From NCBI RefSeq assembly GCF_006539985.1, contig NZ_BJOB01000014.1:1-58463 (forward strand): a stretch of DNA of 58,463 nucleotides. The letters are read 5' to 3'. Below the pieces are notes generated by a model. That model worked only from the letters and a program-made list of their open reading frames with translations. It ran no database searches and was not told where the DNA came from. Each line of letters opens with the position of its first letter. Position 1 is the stretch's first letter. The translations under genes were made by a program, and so were the position numbers. The DNA is from Kurthia gibsonii (GTDB lineage: Bacteria; Bacillota; Bacilli; Bacillales_A; Planococcaceae). Shown piece after piece: positions 1-8,293 of the stretch.

Positions 1-1
1 C

Positions 2-106
2 TATTCAGCAGCTAACCAAGAACGTGTAGCGGATAACTATGTAAAACAACGTTATGGTTCATGGGAAAAAGCAAAACAATTCTGGGTTTCAAACGGCTGG
101 TACTAA
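2..106 (+). CDS. C-terminal end of a secreted transglycosylase-like cell-wall protein (partial)
   Basis: Only the last 34 codons are present; the gene begins before the window. The peptide ends in RYGSWEKAKQFWVSNGWY, with the Arg-Tyr-Gly-Ser-Trp core and terminal Asn-Gly-Trp-Tyr typical of the C-terminus of transglycosylase-like proteins and aggregation-promoting-factor-like surface proteins of Bacillota. Family assignment rests on this tail alone. The stop at 104-106 is followed by a strong terminator. Confidence 0.6.
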   Translation, partial: YSAANQERVADNYVKQRYGSWEKAKQFWVSNGWY

Positions 107-120
107 TTCAAATTCCATAG

Positions 121-158
121 AAAAAATGAGAAATGGCTTTTAGCCACTTCTCATTTTG
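121..158. terminator. Bidirectional intrinsic terminator
   Basis: A near-perfect stem of about 15 bp (AAATGAGAAATGGCT pairing with AGCCACTTCTCATTT) has A-runs on the left and T-runs on the right. It can therefore serve both the rightward gene ending at 106 and the leftward gene ending at 172. Confidence 0.85.
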
Positions 159-171
159 TGTTACATACTAT

Positions 172-933
172 TTAATCTTCGCGTGTAGGGTCCAATCCCT
201 TCACGAAATATAAACACTGTTTAAAAATGCGTTGTTGATCATAATCAATTACAGCGTAGTGATAACTATCATATAACATAATTAAATGCTTCTCACGTGA
301 GTTAAAAGCGTTCACAAGGTGATCTGCATTCGAAGGTGGATATACATGATCTTCAATAGACTGTAATACTAAGACGGGTGTTGTAATGAGATTAGCTTGT
401 TCTTGAATTTTTTCACTTACTTCTTTTAATTCTAAAATGAGTCGTGTTGGATATTTAGCATAAAGTGCATGCTCAGCACGTTCATTTTTAACATCTACTG
501 TACCACGTGGAACATAGTCAACATCTCGTTTTAAAGCTGTTTCAGCATCCTCCATTAATTTTAAAGGTGGTTGGAAGAGAGAGTTGATTAAAATAAGTCC
601 TTCAACTTCATATTTTGTAGCAAGTTGTTGAGCAAGTGCGCCACCTGTTGCGAAGCCGAGTAAAATAATGTATTCCATTTCTTCAAAGAATGGTTCAAAT
701 TCTAGTTCAAGAGATGTTAAAATTTCCGTATAATTTACTTGATTTAATTCCTCTGGAGACGTATCATGTCCAAGTAAGCGAGGAAGTTTAACAGAATAAC
801 CCGCATCTGCAAAAGCAGTGGCGATTGGATATAAATGTGCAGGGGAGCCACCAAAATCATGAATTAAAAAGATGCCTACATCTTTCCCGGTCTTTTCGAA
901 AGGTTGTGCATGAATTTTTGTTGATTCAGTCAT
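172..933 (-). CDS. Est30-like alpha/beta hydrolase with Ala at the nucleophile position
   Basis: A 253-residue carboxylesterase of the Est30/monoglyceride-lipase type. The start is the ATG at 933, eight bases after a GAGGAGGG site; an upstream in-frame ATG has no such site. Est30 family marks include the oxyanion-side HDFGGSP segment (usually HGFTGSP), the strand-nucleophile elbow LLGFATGG near residues 91-98, an acid-loop segment IEDHVYPP and a His in SYHYAVIDYD. At the elbow the expected Gly-x-Ser-x-Gly reads Gly-Phe-Ala-Thr-Gly. Ala95 (codon GCA at 649-651) sits where Est30 has its catalytic serine. The fold looks intact but ordinary serine esterase activity is doubtful. It may be a non-catalytic or repurposed member. 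Confidence 0.8.
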   Translation of the reverse strand: MTESTKIHAQPFEKTGKDVGIFLIHDFGGSPAHLYPIATAFADAGYSVKLPRLLGHDTSPEELNQVNYTEILTSLELEFEPFFEEMEYIILLGFATGGALAQQLATKYEVEGLILINSLFQPPLKLMEDAETALKRDVDYVPRGTVDVKNERAEHALYAKYPTRLILELKEVSEKIQEQANLITTPVLVLQSIEDHVYPPSNADHLVNAFNSREKHLIMLYDSYHYAVIDYDQQRIFKQCLYFVKGLDPTRED

Positions 934-1341
934 ACGAATAATCCCTCCTCTTTTCATTATTATACCCCAAAAAAGAGAATTATTAACGAAATGGAATTGT
1001 CGAAAAATGTATTTTTAATATAAAGTTGCATTATGGTAATTAAAAATTATTGAAAAATAAAAAAAACACCTATAAAAACAAGAGTTTTTTAACTTTTATC
1101 TTATAAAATAAATGGTTAGATTTTCTTTCTTTATAAACGTAAATAATTATAAAATAACTTTTTATAACCTTTATTGTTAAAAAAGTGTAATATAATGTAA
1201 AAAATAAAAAATAAAAAATAAAAGATTAATTTGTCGAATTTTGTTGAAAGAAATACCATCTTAGTGATAATATTAACGATATTATGATATAGATTGTATA
1301 TAGAGAAAGCACGATTTAACATCGCTTTGGGGGAAAGTAAT
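934..1341. other. AT-rich intergenic region
   Basis: About 400 bases of very AT-rich sequence between divergent genes, including a short tandem AAAAAAT-type run near 1199-1222. A 63-codon minus-strand reading frame here is low complexity and has no ribosome site. It must hold the promoters for both neighbours, but no convincing -35/-10 pair stands out. Confidence 0.5.
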
Positions 1342-1755
1342 ATGAAAGTAATAATTTGTGAAGAAGATTACTCATATATTGAATTAGTACATAGTACATT
1401 ATTTAAATTTGCTAAAGTAAAAGGTATCAATGCAGAATTTAATTTGACAACAAGAAAGCCGTCAAGCATTATACGCTTTTTAGGGTCAGATCAAGCAGAG
1501 TTATATTACATCAGCTTAGATTTAGTTGAAACAATGCCAGCAATTGAATTAATTAAAGAAATCCGTGAAAAAAATGAAAAAGCACTAATTCATGTAATGT
1601 CTACAGATATCGTAAAGTTAAAAGATCCAGAATTAACACAGTATAAAATTTTTGGACAAATTGTTAAAACAACAAACGGTTCTATGCGAGATGAACTGAG
1701 AAAGTCATTTGCTGAGTCATTTTCATATTTAAAAGCCAATTCATATTTTGCATAG
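1342..1755 (+). CDS. Stand-alone AgrA-type receiver-like protein without LytTR domain
   Basis: A 137-residue protein that aligns over its whole length with the receiver half of AgrA/ComE response regulators. It has the acidic pocket (CEED, residues 6-9), the Thr of beta4 (VMST) and the beta5 Lys (IVKTT). There is no C-terminal LytTR DNA-binding domain. Where AgrA has its phospho-acceptor (YFLD), this protein reads YYIS, with an Asp two residues later (Asp60), so canonical phosphorylation is uncertain. The start at 1342 follows a GGGGGAAAG site; the longer upstream frame has none. No histidine kinase adjoins it. It may be a decoy or a phosphorylation-independent partner; that is inference. Confidence 0.65.
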   Translation: MKVIICEEDYSYIELVHSTLFKFAKVKGINAEFNLTTRKPSSIIRFLGSDQAELYYISLDLVETMPAIELIKEIREKNEKALIHVMSTDIVKLKDPELTQYKIFGQIVKTTNGSMRDELRKSFAESFSYLKANSYFA

Positions 1756-1822
1756 TATGTATCAATTTTAAAATTTTAGCTTCCTGTATTAAAACATGGT
1801 ATGATGAATGTGAGGTGTTGAT

Positions 1823-2116
1823 ATGGAATATGTAAAAGTGATTGCGCTCATATTATTTCTAGTATTTGTTGTACTACAGATTTGGTGGAGACAAAAAGCA
1901 CGAATTATCGCTTACTTTTTCTTTATTATTTCAGCAACATTGTATATTCTAGGTTTTGATTGGCCGTTTTGGTTCCAAATCATTGTCATCATTTCGGTTA
2001 TTGCCATTGTCGTCATCTCACTCTATATTGAGTTACAAGCTACTGCAATTGAGCATAAAAATGATCGAAATCGTAAACAAGAAACACATGCCGATCAACG
2101 CAAAAAGAATAAGTAG
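1823..2116 (+). CDS. Small membrane protein with three predicted membrane segments
   Basis: 97 residues: three hydrophobic segments (about 5-20, 28-45 and 52-70) followed by a charged, Lys/Arg/Gln-rich cytoplasmic-looking tail. A GAGGTG site lies six bases before the ATG. It sits in the same direction 67 bases after the receiver gene. I do not recognise a family. Confidence 0.7.
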   Translation: MEYVKVIALILFLVFVVLQIWWRQKARIIAYFFFIISATLYILGFDWPFWFQIIVIISVIAIVVISLYIELQATAIEHKNDRNRKQETHADQRKKNK

Positions 2117-2144
2117 AGAAATAATAAATACAGAACGAAAATTT

Positions 2145-2179
2145 AGAGCAGAAAGGCATATGCCTTTCTGCTCTTTTTC
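2145..2179 (+). terminator. Intrinsic terminator
   Basis: Perfect hairpin GAGCAGAAAGGCA / TGCCTTTCTGCTC with a T-run to its right. It ends the small membrane-protein transcript and separates it from the convergent pirin gene. Confidence 0.85.
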
Positions 2180-2191
2180 TGATTCAAACGA

Positions 2192-3064
2192 TTATTTTTT
2201 AATAGCAGGTGGACCAAATACGCCACGCTGTAAGTCTTGAAAAGCTTCCATAATCTCTGCGCGTGTATTCATCACAAAAGGACCACCTAATGCCACTTGT
2301 TCACGAATAGGTACACCTGAATAAATCAGTACCTTTGCACGTGTTTTCGCTGTTATTTTTAATTCACTTTCTTTTGAAGCATTTATATCTTCATTATAAG
2401 AAATCGTTGCAACACCTGTTTTGTTAAGAGAAGTAGATGACTCACCAAAAGTCATCTCACCAGCTAACATATAAAGAAAAGCATTATGGTTTTCTGGGAG
2501 AATATGGGTATATTCAGCTCCTTCATATAACGTAATTTCGGTCATTGTAATCGGAACTAAACTATTCATGGGACCTTTTACACCTAAAAACTCACCAGAA
2601 TAAATTCGAATGAAGCCTTTTTCGATGGCAACAACTGGTGCATCTTCTAAACGGATATTTTGATAGCTTGTTTCGGTATTTTTTAAAGCCTTGGGTAAAT
2701 TCAACCAAAGCTGTAAAGTGTGAATTAAATCATCTTCATAAGCCTCTTCAGCGTGACGTGCTGCCCATCCCGCATTCATGTACTGTATGTCACCAGCATC
2801 TAATATACTGTATCCGCCAGCATTATCGATATGCTCTAAACGTCCATCTACTACATACGTTACGGTTTGAAAACCACGATGTGGATGATCACCGAATACG
2901 CCACGTTTAAACCAATCTTCAGCTAATAAAATAAAGGGATCAAATTCTGTTTGTCTTTCAGGTGGTAAAAGAAAAGCTTGTTGTACATGCGGGTAACCAT
3001 TTTGATTATAAGTAGGATACCAAAAGTCTTTTATTTCTCGTATGAAGCGTGATGTTTGTGTCAT
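2192..3064 (-). CDS. Pirin-family cupin protein
   Basis: A 290-residue bicupin of the pirin family, whose members are metal-binding cupins, some with quercetin 2,3-dioxygenase activity. The N-terminal cupin carries the family metal motif GDHPHRGFQTVTYV (about residues 58-71) and the second ligand pair in AGWAARHAEE (about 98-107). The C-terminal half has the pirin C domain (ILPENHNAFLYMLAGE) and the conserved tail segment VALGGPFVMNT. The gene is monocistronic. The substrate cannot be told from sequence. Confidence 0.88.
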   Translation of the reverse strand: MTQTSRFIREIKDFWYPTYNQNGYPHVQQAFLLPPERQTEFDPFILLAEDWFKRGVFGDHPHRGFQTVTYVVDGRLEHIDNAGGYSILDAGDIQYMNAGWAARHAEEAYEDDLIHTLQLWLNLPKALKNTETSYQNIRLEDAPVVAIEKGFIRIYSGEFLGVKGPMNSLVPITMTEITLYEGAEYTHILPENHNAFLYMLAGEMTFGESSTSLNKTGVATISYNEDINASKESELKITAKTRAKVLIYSGVPIREQVALGGPFVMNTRAEIMEAFQDLQRGVFGPPAIKK

Positions 3065-3411
3065 GAAATTCCTTCTTTCGATATAAAGTAGTGCTATTTC
3101 TACTTTTTATTTGAATAGCCATTGTTTAATTTATTATAGTTTGAATTGATTAAATAACCTAGCAACAAAACTTCAGATGTGTCATATAAGCTACAAATTA
3201 CATCATTAGTCTGAAGAAAATAGAAATAGAGACGTATAAAGAATGAAAGTATCTACAAATGTTAGAAGAAGTTAAGTTTGACCAAATAACAAAAAAGTGA
3301 GGATTAATCGTGCGACTTTTTGTTGATACTTCGGAAATCAATATAATTTACTTGAAAAATCATTCAAGAAGAATGAATTGAGAATCTTGTTGAAAAATTA
3401 ATATATATCAA
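3065..3411. other. Intergenic region with short broken reading frames
   Basis: About 350 bases. Short plus-strand open stretches near 3258-3380 (one starting MLEEVKFDQITKK, then stop, then a roughly 25-codon run in another frame) may be the last trace of a decayed gene. There is no ribosome site and I recognise nothing in it. Confidence 0.3.
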
Positions 3412-3456
3412 TAAGAAAGAAGTCGCCTTGGATATTAGGGCGACTTCTTTCTTATT
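3412..3456 (-). terminator. Terminator of the cid operon
   Basis: A hairpin of about 15 bp (AAGAAAGAAGTCGCC pairing with GGCGACTTCTTTCTT) with a T-rich tail in the leftward direction, just after the stop of the LrgB-family gene. Confidence 0.8.
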
Positions 3457-3467
3457 GGATATTAGTT

Positions 3468-4139
3468 TTAAAAGAAAAAGATGGATAAAATAATACTAAC
3501 AAGCGCTGCTAAAATCATCGCAACAGAAGCGAAAGATCCTTCCAATTCACCAATGGAAAAAGCAGTTGATGTGCCACAACCATGCGCACCCATACCGAGT
3601 AATAACCCCCGAGCAGAAGCACTGCGAATTCGCATGAATCGAATAACTAGCGGCCCAACAATGCTACCAGCTAATCCAGTGACAATAACGAAAATTGCTG
3701 TTAGATTGGGTTGTCCACCTAGCATGGTAGAAAGATCCATGGCAATCGGTGTTGTAATTGAGCGTGGCATCATACTATGAACCATCTGACTTGAAAAATT
3801 TAATGATTTTGCTAAAAAATAAGATGATGTGAAAGCAATGATTACCCCAATAACGAGGCTACCAAGAATAGCAGTAGCATATTGTTTAATTAACGCGCGA
3901 TTTTTATAAATAGGAACTGCAAAAGCCACTGTTGCAGGACCTAATAATAAACTAATATAGTGTGCGCCACGCGCGTATGTCGTATAGTTAACATGAAACA
4001 CACTTAAAAATAGTACGAGCGTAACAGGACAGATAATAAGAGGTGAAAGCCAAAGATATGGATAACGCTTTGCGAGCATTTTACTGAGCATATAAATGAA
4101 TAAAGTTAAAACGATACCAAGACTAAGACTTGAAATCAT
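3468..4139 (-). CDS. cidB: LrgB/CidB-family membrane protein
   Basis: 223 residues, six or seven predicted membrane segments, typical LrgB/CidB length. The family block GAHGCGTSTAF is near residue 180 and PRSITTPIA near 125. CidA/CidB proteins act at the membrane in control of murein hydrolase activity and cell death or overflow metabolism. The reading frame overlaps the end of cidA by 17 bases, showing translational coupling. Order cidR-cidA-cidB beside thiamine genes matches ywbI-ywbH-ywbG beside thiM-thiE in B. subtilis. Confidence 0.88.
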   Translation of the reverse strand: MISSLSLGIVLTLFIYMLSKMLAKRYPYLWLSPLIICPVTLVLFLSVFHVNYTTYARGAHYISLLLGPATVAFAVPIYKNRALIKQYATAILGSLVIGVIIAFTSSYFLAKSLNFSSQMVHSMMPRSITTPIAMDLSTMLGGQPNLTAIFVIVTGLAGSIVGPLVIRFMRIRSASARGLLLGMGAHGCGTSTAFSIGELEGSFASVAMILAALVSIILSIFFF

Positions 4140-4500
4140 CAGTTTGCACCTTCTTTCTGGAAAGAAAGTGAGCTGTCACGCCTGTACCCATCATGACAAA
4201 AACTGTACTTATAAAAATAATAATAATAAGTTTTATACCCACTATACCGAATAAGTCAGGGTAATTCATGATTCCCACTGCTGAAGGGATAAAAAATAAA
4301 AGTAGTTCGGCAGTTAATAATTTCGCTCCAACATCTACCAATTTTAATGGAATAATACGGAGGTACAGTGCCAAAAAGAGAAGTACAAGACCGATGACGC
4401 TTCCCGGAATTGGTAAGTGTGCATACGAATGTATTGCATTCCCTATGAGTAAAAAAGTTGTGATGATTAAAATTTGCACACAAATTTGTATAATTTTCAT
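4123..4500 (-). CDS. cidA: CidA/LrgA-family holin-like protein
   Basis: 125 residues with four hydrophobic segments and a short charged C-terminus (RKKVQTDDFKS). The family signature PIPGSVIGLVLLFLAL spans about residues 30-45. CidA-like proteins are holin-like inner-membrane proteins acting with CidB. It starts 82 bases after the stop of the LysR regulator gene and overlaps cidB. Confidence 0.88.
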   Translation of the reverse strand: MKIIQICVQILIITTFLLIGNAIHSYAHLPIPGSVIGLVLLFLALYLRIIPLKLVDVGAKLLTAELLLFFIPSAVGIMNYPDLFGIVGIKLIIIIFISTVFVMMGTGVTAHFLSRKKVQTDDFKS

Positions 4501-4582
4501 ATAGTTTCCTTCTATCTAATAAGTCTATATCAAATTGTACACCTGTTTTAACCATTCGTAAAATTAAATATTTTTATATTTT

Positions 4583-5470
4583 CTATTCCATTTTGGAATA
4601 ATTATCTTTAATAAATTCGATAAACTTTTTCATAGCGTGTGAACAATAGCGTCCTTTTTTCGTAATGAATGAAATTTCCCAAGGAATGACAGGATATACG
4701 GGAATCGTTTTAATGATATCAGCATTCGCTTTTGCGGCGATGGATTCTGGGAAAAGAGCTACACCTAGATTATGTTCGACCATTTGGCTAATGAAATCCC
4801 ACTGCGAACTAATAAATGCAACATCTGGCATGAATCCTGCTTTTTCACATTCTTCGATAATACGGTCATGAATGGTGAAGTCGTCACTAAATAACAGCAT
4901 TTTTTCATTTTTTAAATCGAGCATTGATACATTCTCTTTTGCAGCGAGAGGATGATCCTGATGAACAATAAGCTGTACTTGTTCTGTAGTGAAGGGAAGT
5001 AAGTCATAATCCTCTTCATGTGCAGGTAACATAACAAATCCACCATCTAAATCACCATCAAATACACGCTCTTTTACGACATTTGCACCTACTTCATCTA
5101 GTGTAATCGTAATTTCAGGATAGATTTTTTGAAAAGCTTTCATCATTTCTGGGAAAAATAAAATGCCAATAAGCGGTGGCATACCGAGTTTAATATGTCC
5201 TTTTTTTAAATCTTCTAAGTCCTCTAATACGAGATGTACTTCATTGACCATTTGAATAATTTTGAGTGCTCGCTCGTAAACTAATTCGCCTGCATCTGTT
5301 AGTACGCTTTTTCGTTGGGAACGATCAATTAAAGTCGTATTCAATTCTGTTTCAAGTAGCTTCACAACTTTACTGAGAGTTGGTTGTGTTACATGTAGAG
5401 AAGCAGCAGCTTTTGTAAAGCTTTGTTGTCTTGCTACTTCTGTAAAATAAATTAATTGTCTAACGTCCAT
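4583..5470 (-). CDS. cidR: LysR-family regulator of the cid genes
   Basis: 295 residues. The start at 5470 follows GGAGG with seven-base spacing; an upstream in-frame ATG lacks such a site. The N-terminal winged helix-turn-helix (MDVRQLIYFTEVARQQSFTK onward, residues 1-60) and the C-terminal effector domain are full length. Position directly upstream of cidA-cidB in the same direction identifies it as the CidR type. CidR of staphylococci and bacilli responds to overflow metabolism (acetate); the effector here is inferred from family. Confidence 0.85.
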   Translation of the reverse strand: MDVRQLIYFTEVARQQSFTKAAASLHVTQPTLSKVVKLLETELNTTLIDRSQRKSVLTDAGELVYERALKIIQMVNEVHLVLEDLEDLKKGHIKLGMPPLIGILFFPEMMKAFQKIYPEITITLDEVGANVVKERVFDGDLDGGFVMLPAHEEDYDLLPFTTEQVQLIVHQDHPLAAKENVSMLDLKNEKMLLFSDDFTIHDRIIEECEKAGFMPDVAFISSQWDFISQMVEHNLGVALFPESIAAKANADIIKTIPVYPVIPWEISFITKKGRYCSHAMKKFIEFIKDNYSKME

Positions 5471-5587
5471 ATGTAAGCCTCCAAATGCATTAGAATACAT
5501 TTATTGTAACATTTTGTATAGAAAAAATAATGAAATGCTCTAAATCTTCTGTAAAAATATTTTATTTAAGCCTTTTGTATGAAAAAG

Positions 5588-5724
5588 AAACAGGCTGAGA
5601 CATAAGTGTAAAAAACACCATCCTACATGACCATAAGAAAAACTGGAATCACACTGTAGTTATGGTTCCAGTTTTTTATTATAAACGCTGAGAAGGAGCT
5701 GAAATGCTTTGTCCCATTCTGTTT
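5588..5724. repeat. Dispersed intergenic repeat, copy A (MITE-like, with internal terminator hairpin)
   Basis: About 137 bp with imperfect terminal inverted repeats (AAACAGGCTGAGACA at left; right end reads TTTGTCCCATTCTGTTT). A central hairpin (AAAAACTGGAA...TTCCAGTTTTTT) can end transcription either way. Read in reverse complement, the second copy at 13583-13719 shares the block TGTAAAAAACACCATCC and the hairpin. Copy A lies between thiE and cidR, nine bases from the thiE stop. Confidence 0.75.
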
Positions 5725-5733
5725 ACATAAGTA

Positions 5734-6381
5734 TTAAAGTTGTTGTAAAAAGCGTTCATTTTCTTTACGAAAAGCCTGTGTCGCTTCGCCAGGATTTTCT
5801 GCTTTTGAAATGGCAGAAATAATCGATACACCATCAGCGCCAGCTTGACGTAAATCGTAAACATGCTCTGGTTGAATACCACCGATTGCGACAATCGGTA
5901 GCGTAGGAGTAGATTGTGCGGCTTCTGTTAAAAATGTTGTACCAGCAGGCTTTTTTGCATCTTTTTTAGATTGTGTTGAAAAAATAGGGCCGATTCCAAC
6001 ATAGTCAGCACCGTCCTGTATTGCTTGTTGTAATTCATCTTGTGTATGAACAGAAACACCGAGTATTTTATGCGGTAGTTGTTCACGTACTTTCTTTGCA
6101 TCGACATCATCTTGTCCAACATGAATCCCGTCTGCATCGAGTCTGATTGCCAATTCAACATCATCATTTACGATAAAGGGAACGTCATAACGTTTACAAA
6201 GGGTTTGGCAGTCTTTTGCAAATTGAACATAAGCGTCACCTGTTAAACATTGTTCACCTTTTTCTCGCCACTGAAATAAAGTAATCCCATTTTGTAATGC
6301 AGCTTCTAATACAAAGAGTGGATCACCTACAACGTCTTGACTTCCCATAATAAAATACGTTTCAAGTAATTGTTTATTCAA
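5734..6381 (-). CDS. thiE: Thiamine-phosphate synthase
   Basis: 215 residues, usual length. ThiE joins hydroxymethylpyrimidine diphosphate and thiazole phosphate to give thiamine phosphate. TIM-barrel marks: FQWREKGEQ (pyrophosphate side), FIVNDDVELA, DGIHVGQDD, LGVSVHTQDE, DYVGIGPIF and IVAIGGI. It overlaps thiD by eight bases and is the last gene of thiM-thiD-thiE. The TPP riboswitch upstream of thiM controls the operon. Confidence 0.95.
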   Translation of the reverse strand: MNKQLLETYFIMGSQDVVGDPLFVLEAALQNGITLFQWREKGEQCLTGDAYVQFAKDCQTLCKRYDVPFIVNDDVELAIRLDADGIHVGQDDVDAKKVREQLPHKILGVSVHTQDELQQAIQDGADYVGIGPIFSTQSKKDAKKPAGTTFLTEAAQSTPTLPIVAIGGIQPEHVYDLRQAGADGVSIISAISKAENPGEATQAFRKENERFLQQL

Positions 6382-7198
6382 TTATCTCGACCTCCACTTT
6401 TGCTTTTGTGTTATAAGCGAAATGATTCGTCGGACCATGGCCATGCCCAATACCTAAACCATGTGAAATAGCCGCATGGATAAATCGCTTCGCTTCAATA
6501 AGTGCTTCTTTCATTGGTAGACCTTTTGCTAAGAAGGCAGTTAGTGCTGCTGAATACGTACATCCTGTACCATGAGTGTCTTTCGTTTGAACACGCGGAG
6601 TAGAAAGGGATAGTTTATCGCCATTTTTAAAGAAAATATGGTCAATCGCAGCTTGTTGTTCAGGTGCAAAATGTCCACCTTTCATCACAATGACTTCAGG
6701 TCCCATAGCGAGTAATTTTTTAGCTACCTGTTCAACATCATCATAAGTTTGAATTTTCATGTCTGTCAGTGTCTCTGCTTCTGGAATATTCGGTGTGAGA
6801 ACAGTCGCTAGTGGGAATAGGTGAGTAATCATCGCATCAACCGCTTCTTGTTGCAGTAGTGTAGCACCACCTTTTGCAATCATGACGGGATCGACAATAA
6901 TAGGTGCTTGTATATTTTCTAATTGCTTCGAAACAACTTTAATGATTGAAGCTGAAAAAAGCATCCCTGTTTTTAGTGTATTCACGTTAAAATCGGTTTG
7001 AATCGACTGTAATTGTTCCACAATAAAATCTTCGGGTAACGCATGAACAGCTTGCACGCCATACGTATTTTGTGCTGTAACAGCTGTTAAAACAGATGTA
7101 CCGAATGTTTTCAATTCTTGAAATGTTTTTAAATCAGCTTGAATACCGGCACCGCCACCTGAATCAGATCCGGCAATCGTCAGTGTAATCGGTAACAT
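6374..7198 (-). CDS. thiD: Hydroxymethylpyrimidine/phosphomethylpyrimidine kinase
   Basis: 274 residues of the ribokinase fold. It phosphorylates HMP and HMP-P to HMP-PP for ThiE. Marks: N-terminal TIAGSDSGGGAGIQADLKTF, the DPVMIAKGG block and the anion-hole motif DTHGTGCTYSAA near residues 208-219. The start codon abuts the thiM stop (one-base overlap). With ThiM and ThiE it forms a salvage route from HMP and hydroxyethylthiazole. Confidence 0.95.
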   Translation of the reverse strand: MLPITLTIAGSDSGGGAGIQADLKTFQELKTFGTSVLTAVTAQNTYGVQAVHALPEDFIVEQLQSIQTDFNVNTLKTGMLFSASIIKVVSKQLENIQAPIIVDPVMIAKGGATLLQQEAVDAMITHLFPLATVLTPNIPEAETLTDMKIQTYDDVEQVAKKLLAMGPEVIVMKGGHFAPEQQAAIDHIFFKNGDKLSLSTPRVQTKDTHGTGCTYSAALTAFLAKGLPMKEALIEAKRFIHAAISHGLGIGHGHGPTNHFAYNTKAKVEVEIIE

Positions 7199-7953
7199 TA
7201 TTTAATCCCTCCAAAACTCATTTGTTGTAGTTGGTTTAGGATGTGCATTTGAAAATCGCCAATACCATTGCTGTGATGATGTGCAGTTTCTGCGACTTGT
7301 TTATAGTCTTTGTGAATTGTGATAACACTTTGTAGTGCGTCTGTATGTGATGCGATTGAAGCAGCTGTTAGGGCAGATAATAAGCAACCAGCTCCTGTAA
7401 TTTGTTCCATCCATGCATGTCCGCCGTTTATTATGTGAACCGTCGTGCCATCTGTGATTAAATCTTCTACACCACTTACAGCAACAATCGTTTTGTAGCG
7501 TGTTGCGACTTGTTTAGCTGCTTCTTCAATTTCAAAAGACACCTCACCTGCATCGACACCACGAGAGGCGACTTTAATTTCCGCAAGAGCCGCTAACTCA
7601 CCAGCATTACAGCGAATGGCTGTAAATTGTACATGTTGTAATAGTTGTTCAACTGTTTGTTTACGATATTTAGAAGCACCGATGCCTACAGGATCTAAAA
7701 CGACTGGAATCCCTTTTTTATTTGCAGCTTGTCCAGCTAATATCATCGCATCGACTGTGCGTGTATTTAACGTACCGATATTAATTAATAATCCATTTGA
7801 GATTTGAATAATATCATGCATTTCTTGTATTTCATCCGCCATGATGGGCGATGCACCTACTGCTAAAAGTCCATTTGCAGTAAAGTTTGTTACGACATAA
7901 TTCGTAATACAGTGGACAATTGGTTTCGTTGAATGAATTGATTGGATACTCAT
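7198..7953 (-). CDS. thiM: Hydroxyethylthiazole kinase
   Basis: 251 residues. ThiM phosphorylates 4-methyl-5-(2-hydroxyethyl)thiazole in thiamine salvage. Marks: PIVHCITNYVVTNFTANGLL near residues 11-30, the block VVLDPVGIGASKYR, and the anion-hole motif ITGAGCLLSAL near 185-195. It is the first gene after the riboswitch, preceded by GGAGG. No de novo thiazole or HMP synthesis genes lie here, so the locus is salvage-type. Confidence 0.95.
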   Translation of the reverse strand: MSIQSIHSTKPIVHCITNYVVTNFTANGLLAVGASPIMADEIQEMHDIIQISNGLLINIGTLNTRTVDAMILAGQAANKKGIPVVLDPVGIGASKYRKQTVEQLLQHVQFTAIRCNAGELAALAEIKVASRGVDAGEVSFEIEEAAKQVATRYKTIVAVSGVEDLITDGTTVHIINGGHAWMEQITGAGCLLSALTAASIASHTDALQSVITIHKDYKQVAETAHHHSNGIGDFQMHILNQLQQMSFGGIK

Positions 7954-8050
7954 TTTTAGTTACCTCCATTGATGAATGAAAAGCAAATTCATGAAGCTTC
8001 TCATACTCAGTTTCACTAAACTAGAGGACGGGTTTCTGCTTTTTCACTAT

Positions 8051-8092
8051 AAAAATAAAAAAGCTGCTCAACGAATTAATCGTAGAACAGCA
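8051..8092 (-). terminator. Riboswitch-controlled attenuator of thiMDE
   Basis: On the leftward transcript a stem GCTGTTCTACG / CGTTGAGCAGC is followed by a T-run. The distal side shares GAGCAGC with sequence at the 3' edge of the TPP aptamer, which suggests alternative pairing. This is the likely expression platform. Confidence 0.75.
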
Positions 8093-8105
8093 TTACATGC
8101 GAAAA

Positions 8106-8188
8106 ACAGCTGCTCCCTACGCCAGTATTAACTGACAGGTTCAAAGGGTCAGGTTTTACCTTCTCAACTCCTAAGAGTCCCCCCGCAA
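8106..8188 (-). promoter_or_regulatory. TPP riboswitch (THI element)
   Basis: Read leftward, the sequence has the conserved THI-box parts: a GGGG/GACTC start segment, GAGAAGGTAAAACCTGACCC, TTTGAACCTGTCAGTT and the TGGCGTAGGGAGCAGCTG end. It lies between a promoter and thiM. By established knowledge, TPP binding here shuts off the thiamine operon. Confidence 0.95.
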
Positions 8189-8203
8189 ATCTAGTATGGT
8201 TAG

Positions 8204-8231
8204 AGCATACCATATTTAGATCATTTTGCAA
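8204..8231 (-). promoter_or_regulatory. Promoter of the thi leader
   Basis: Leftward TTGCAA, 16-base spacer, TATGCT, placed just before the TPP aptamer. Confidence 0.55.
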
Positions 8232-8293
8232 GGTTCCGCTTTAGTAAAAATAGGTTGTCTTGTATAATGAGAACAAGTATGGAGGGAAATTGT

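Noticed and set aside
1131-1322. 63-codon minus-strand frame in the AT-rich gap
   Set aside because: Low-complexity Phe/Tyr/Ile/Asn sequence, no ribosome site, overlaps the leader of the receiver gene.
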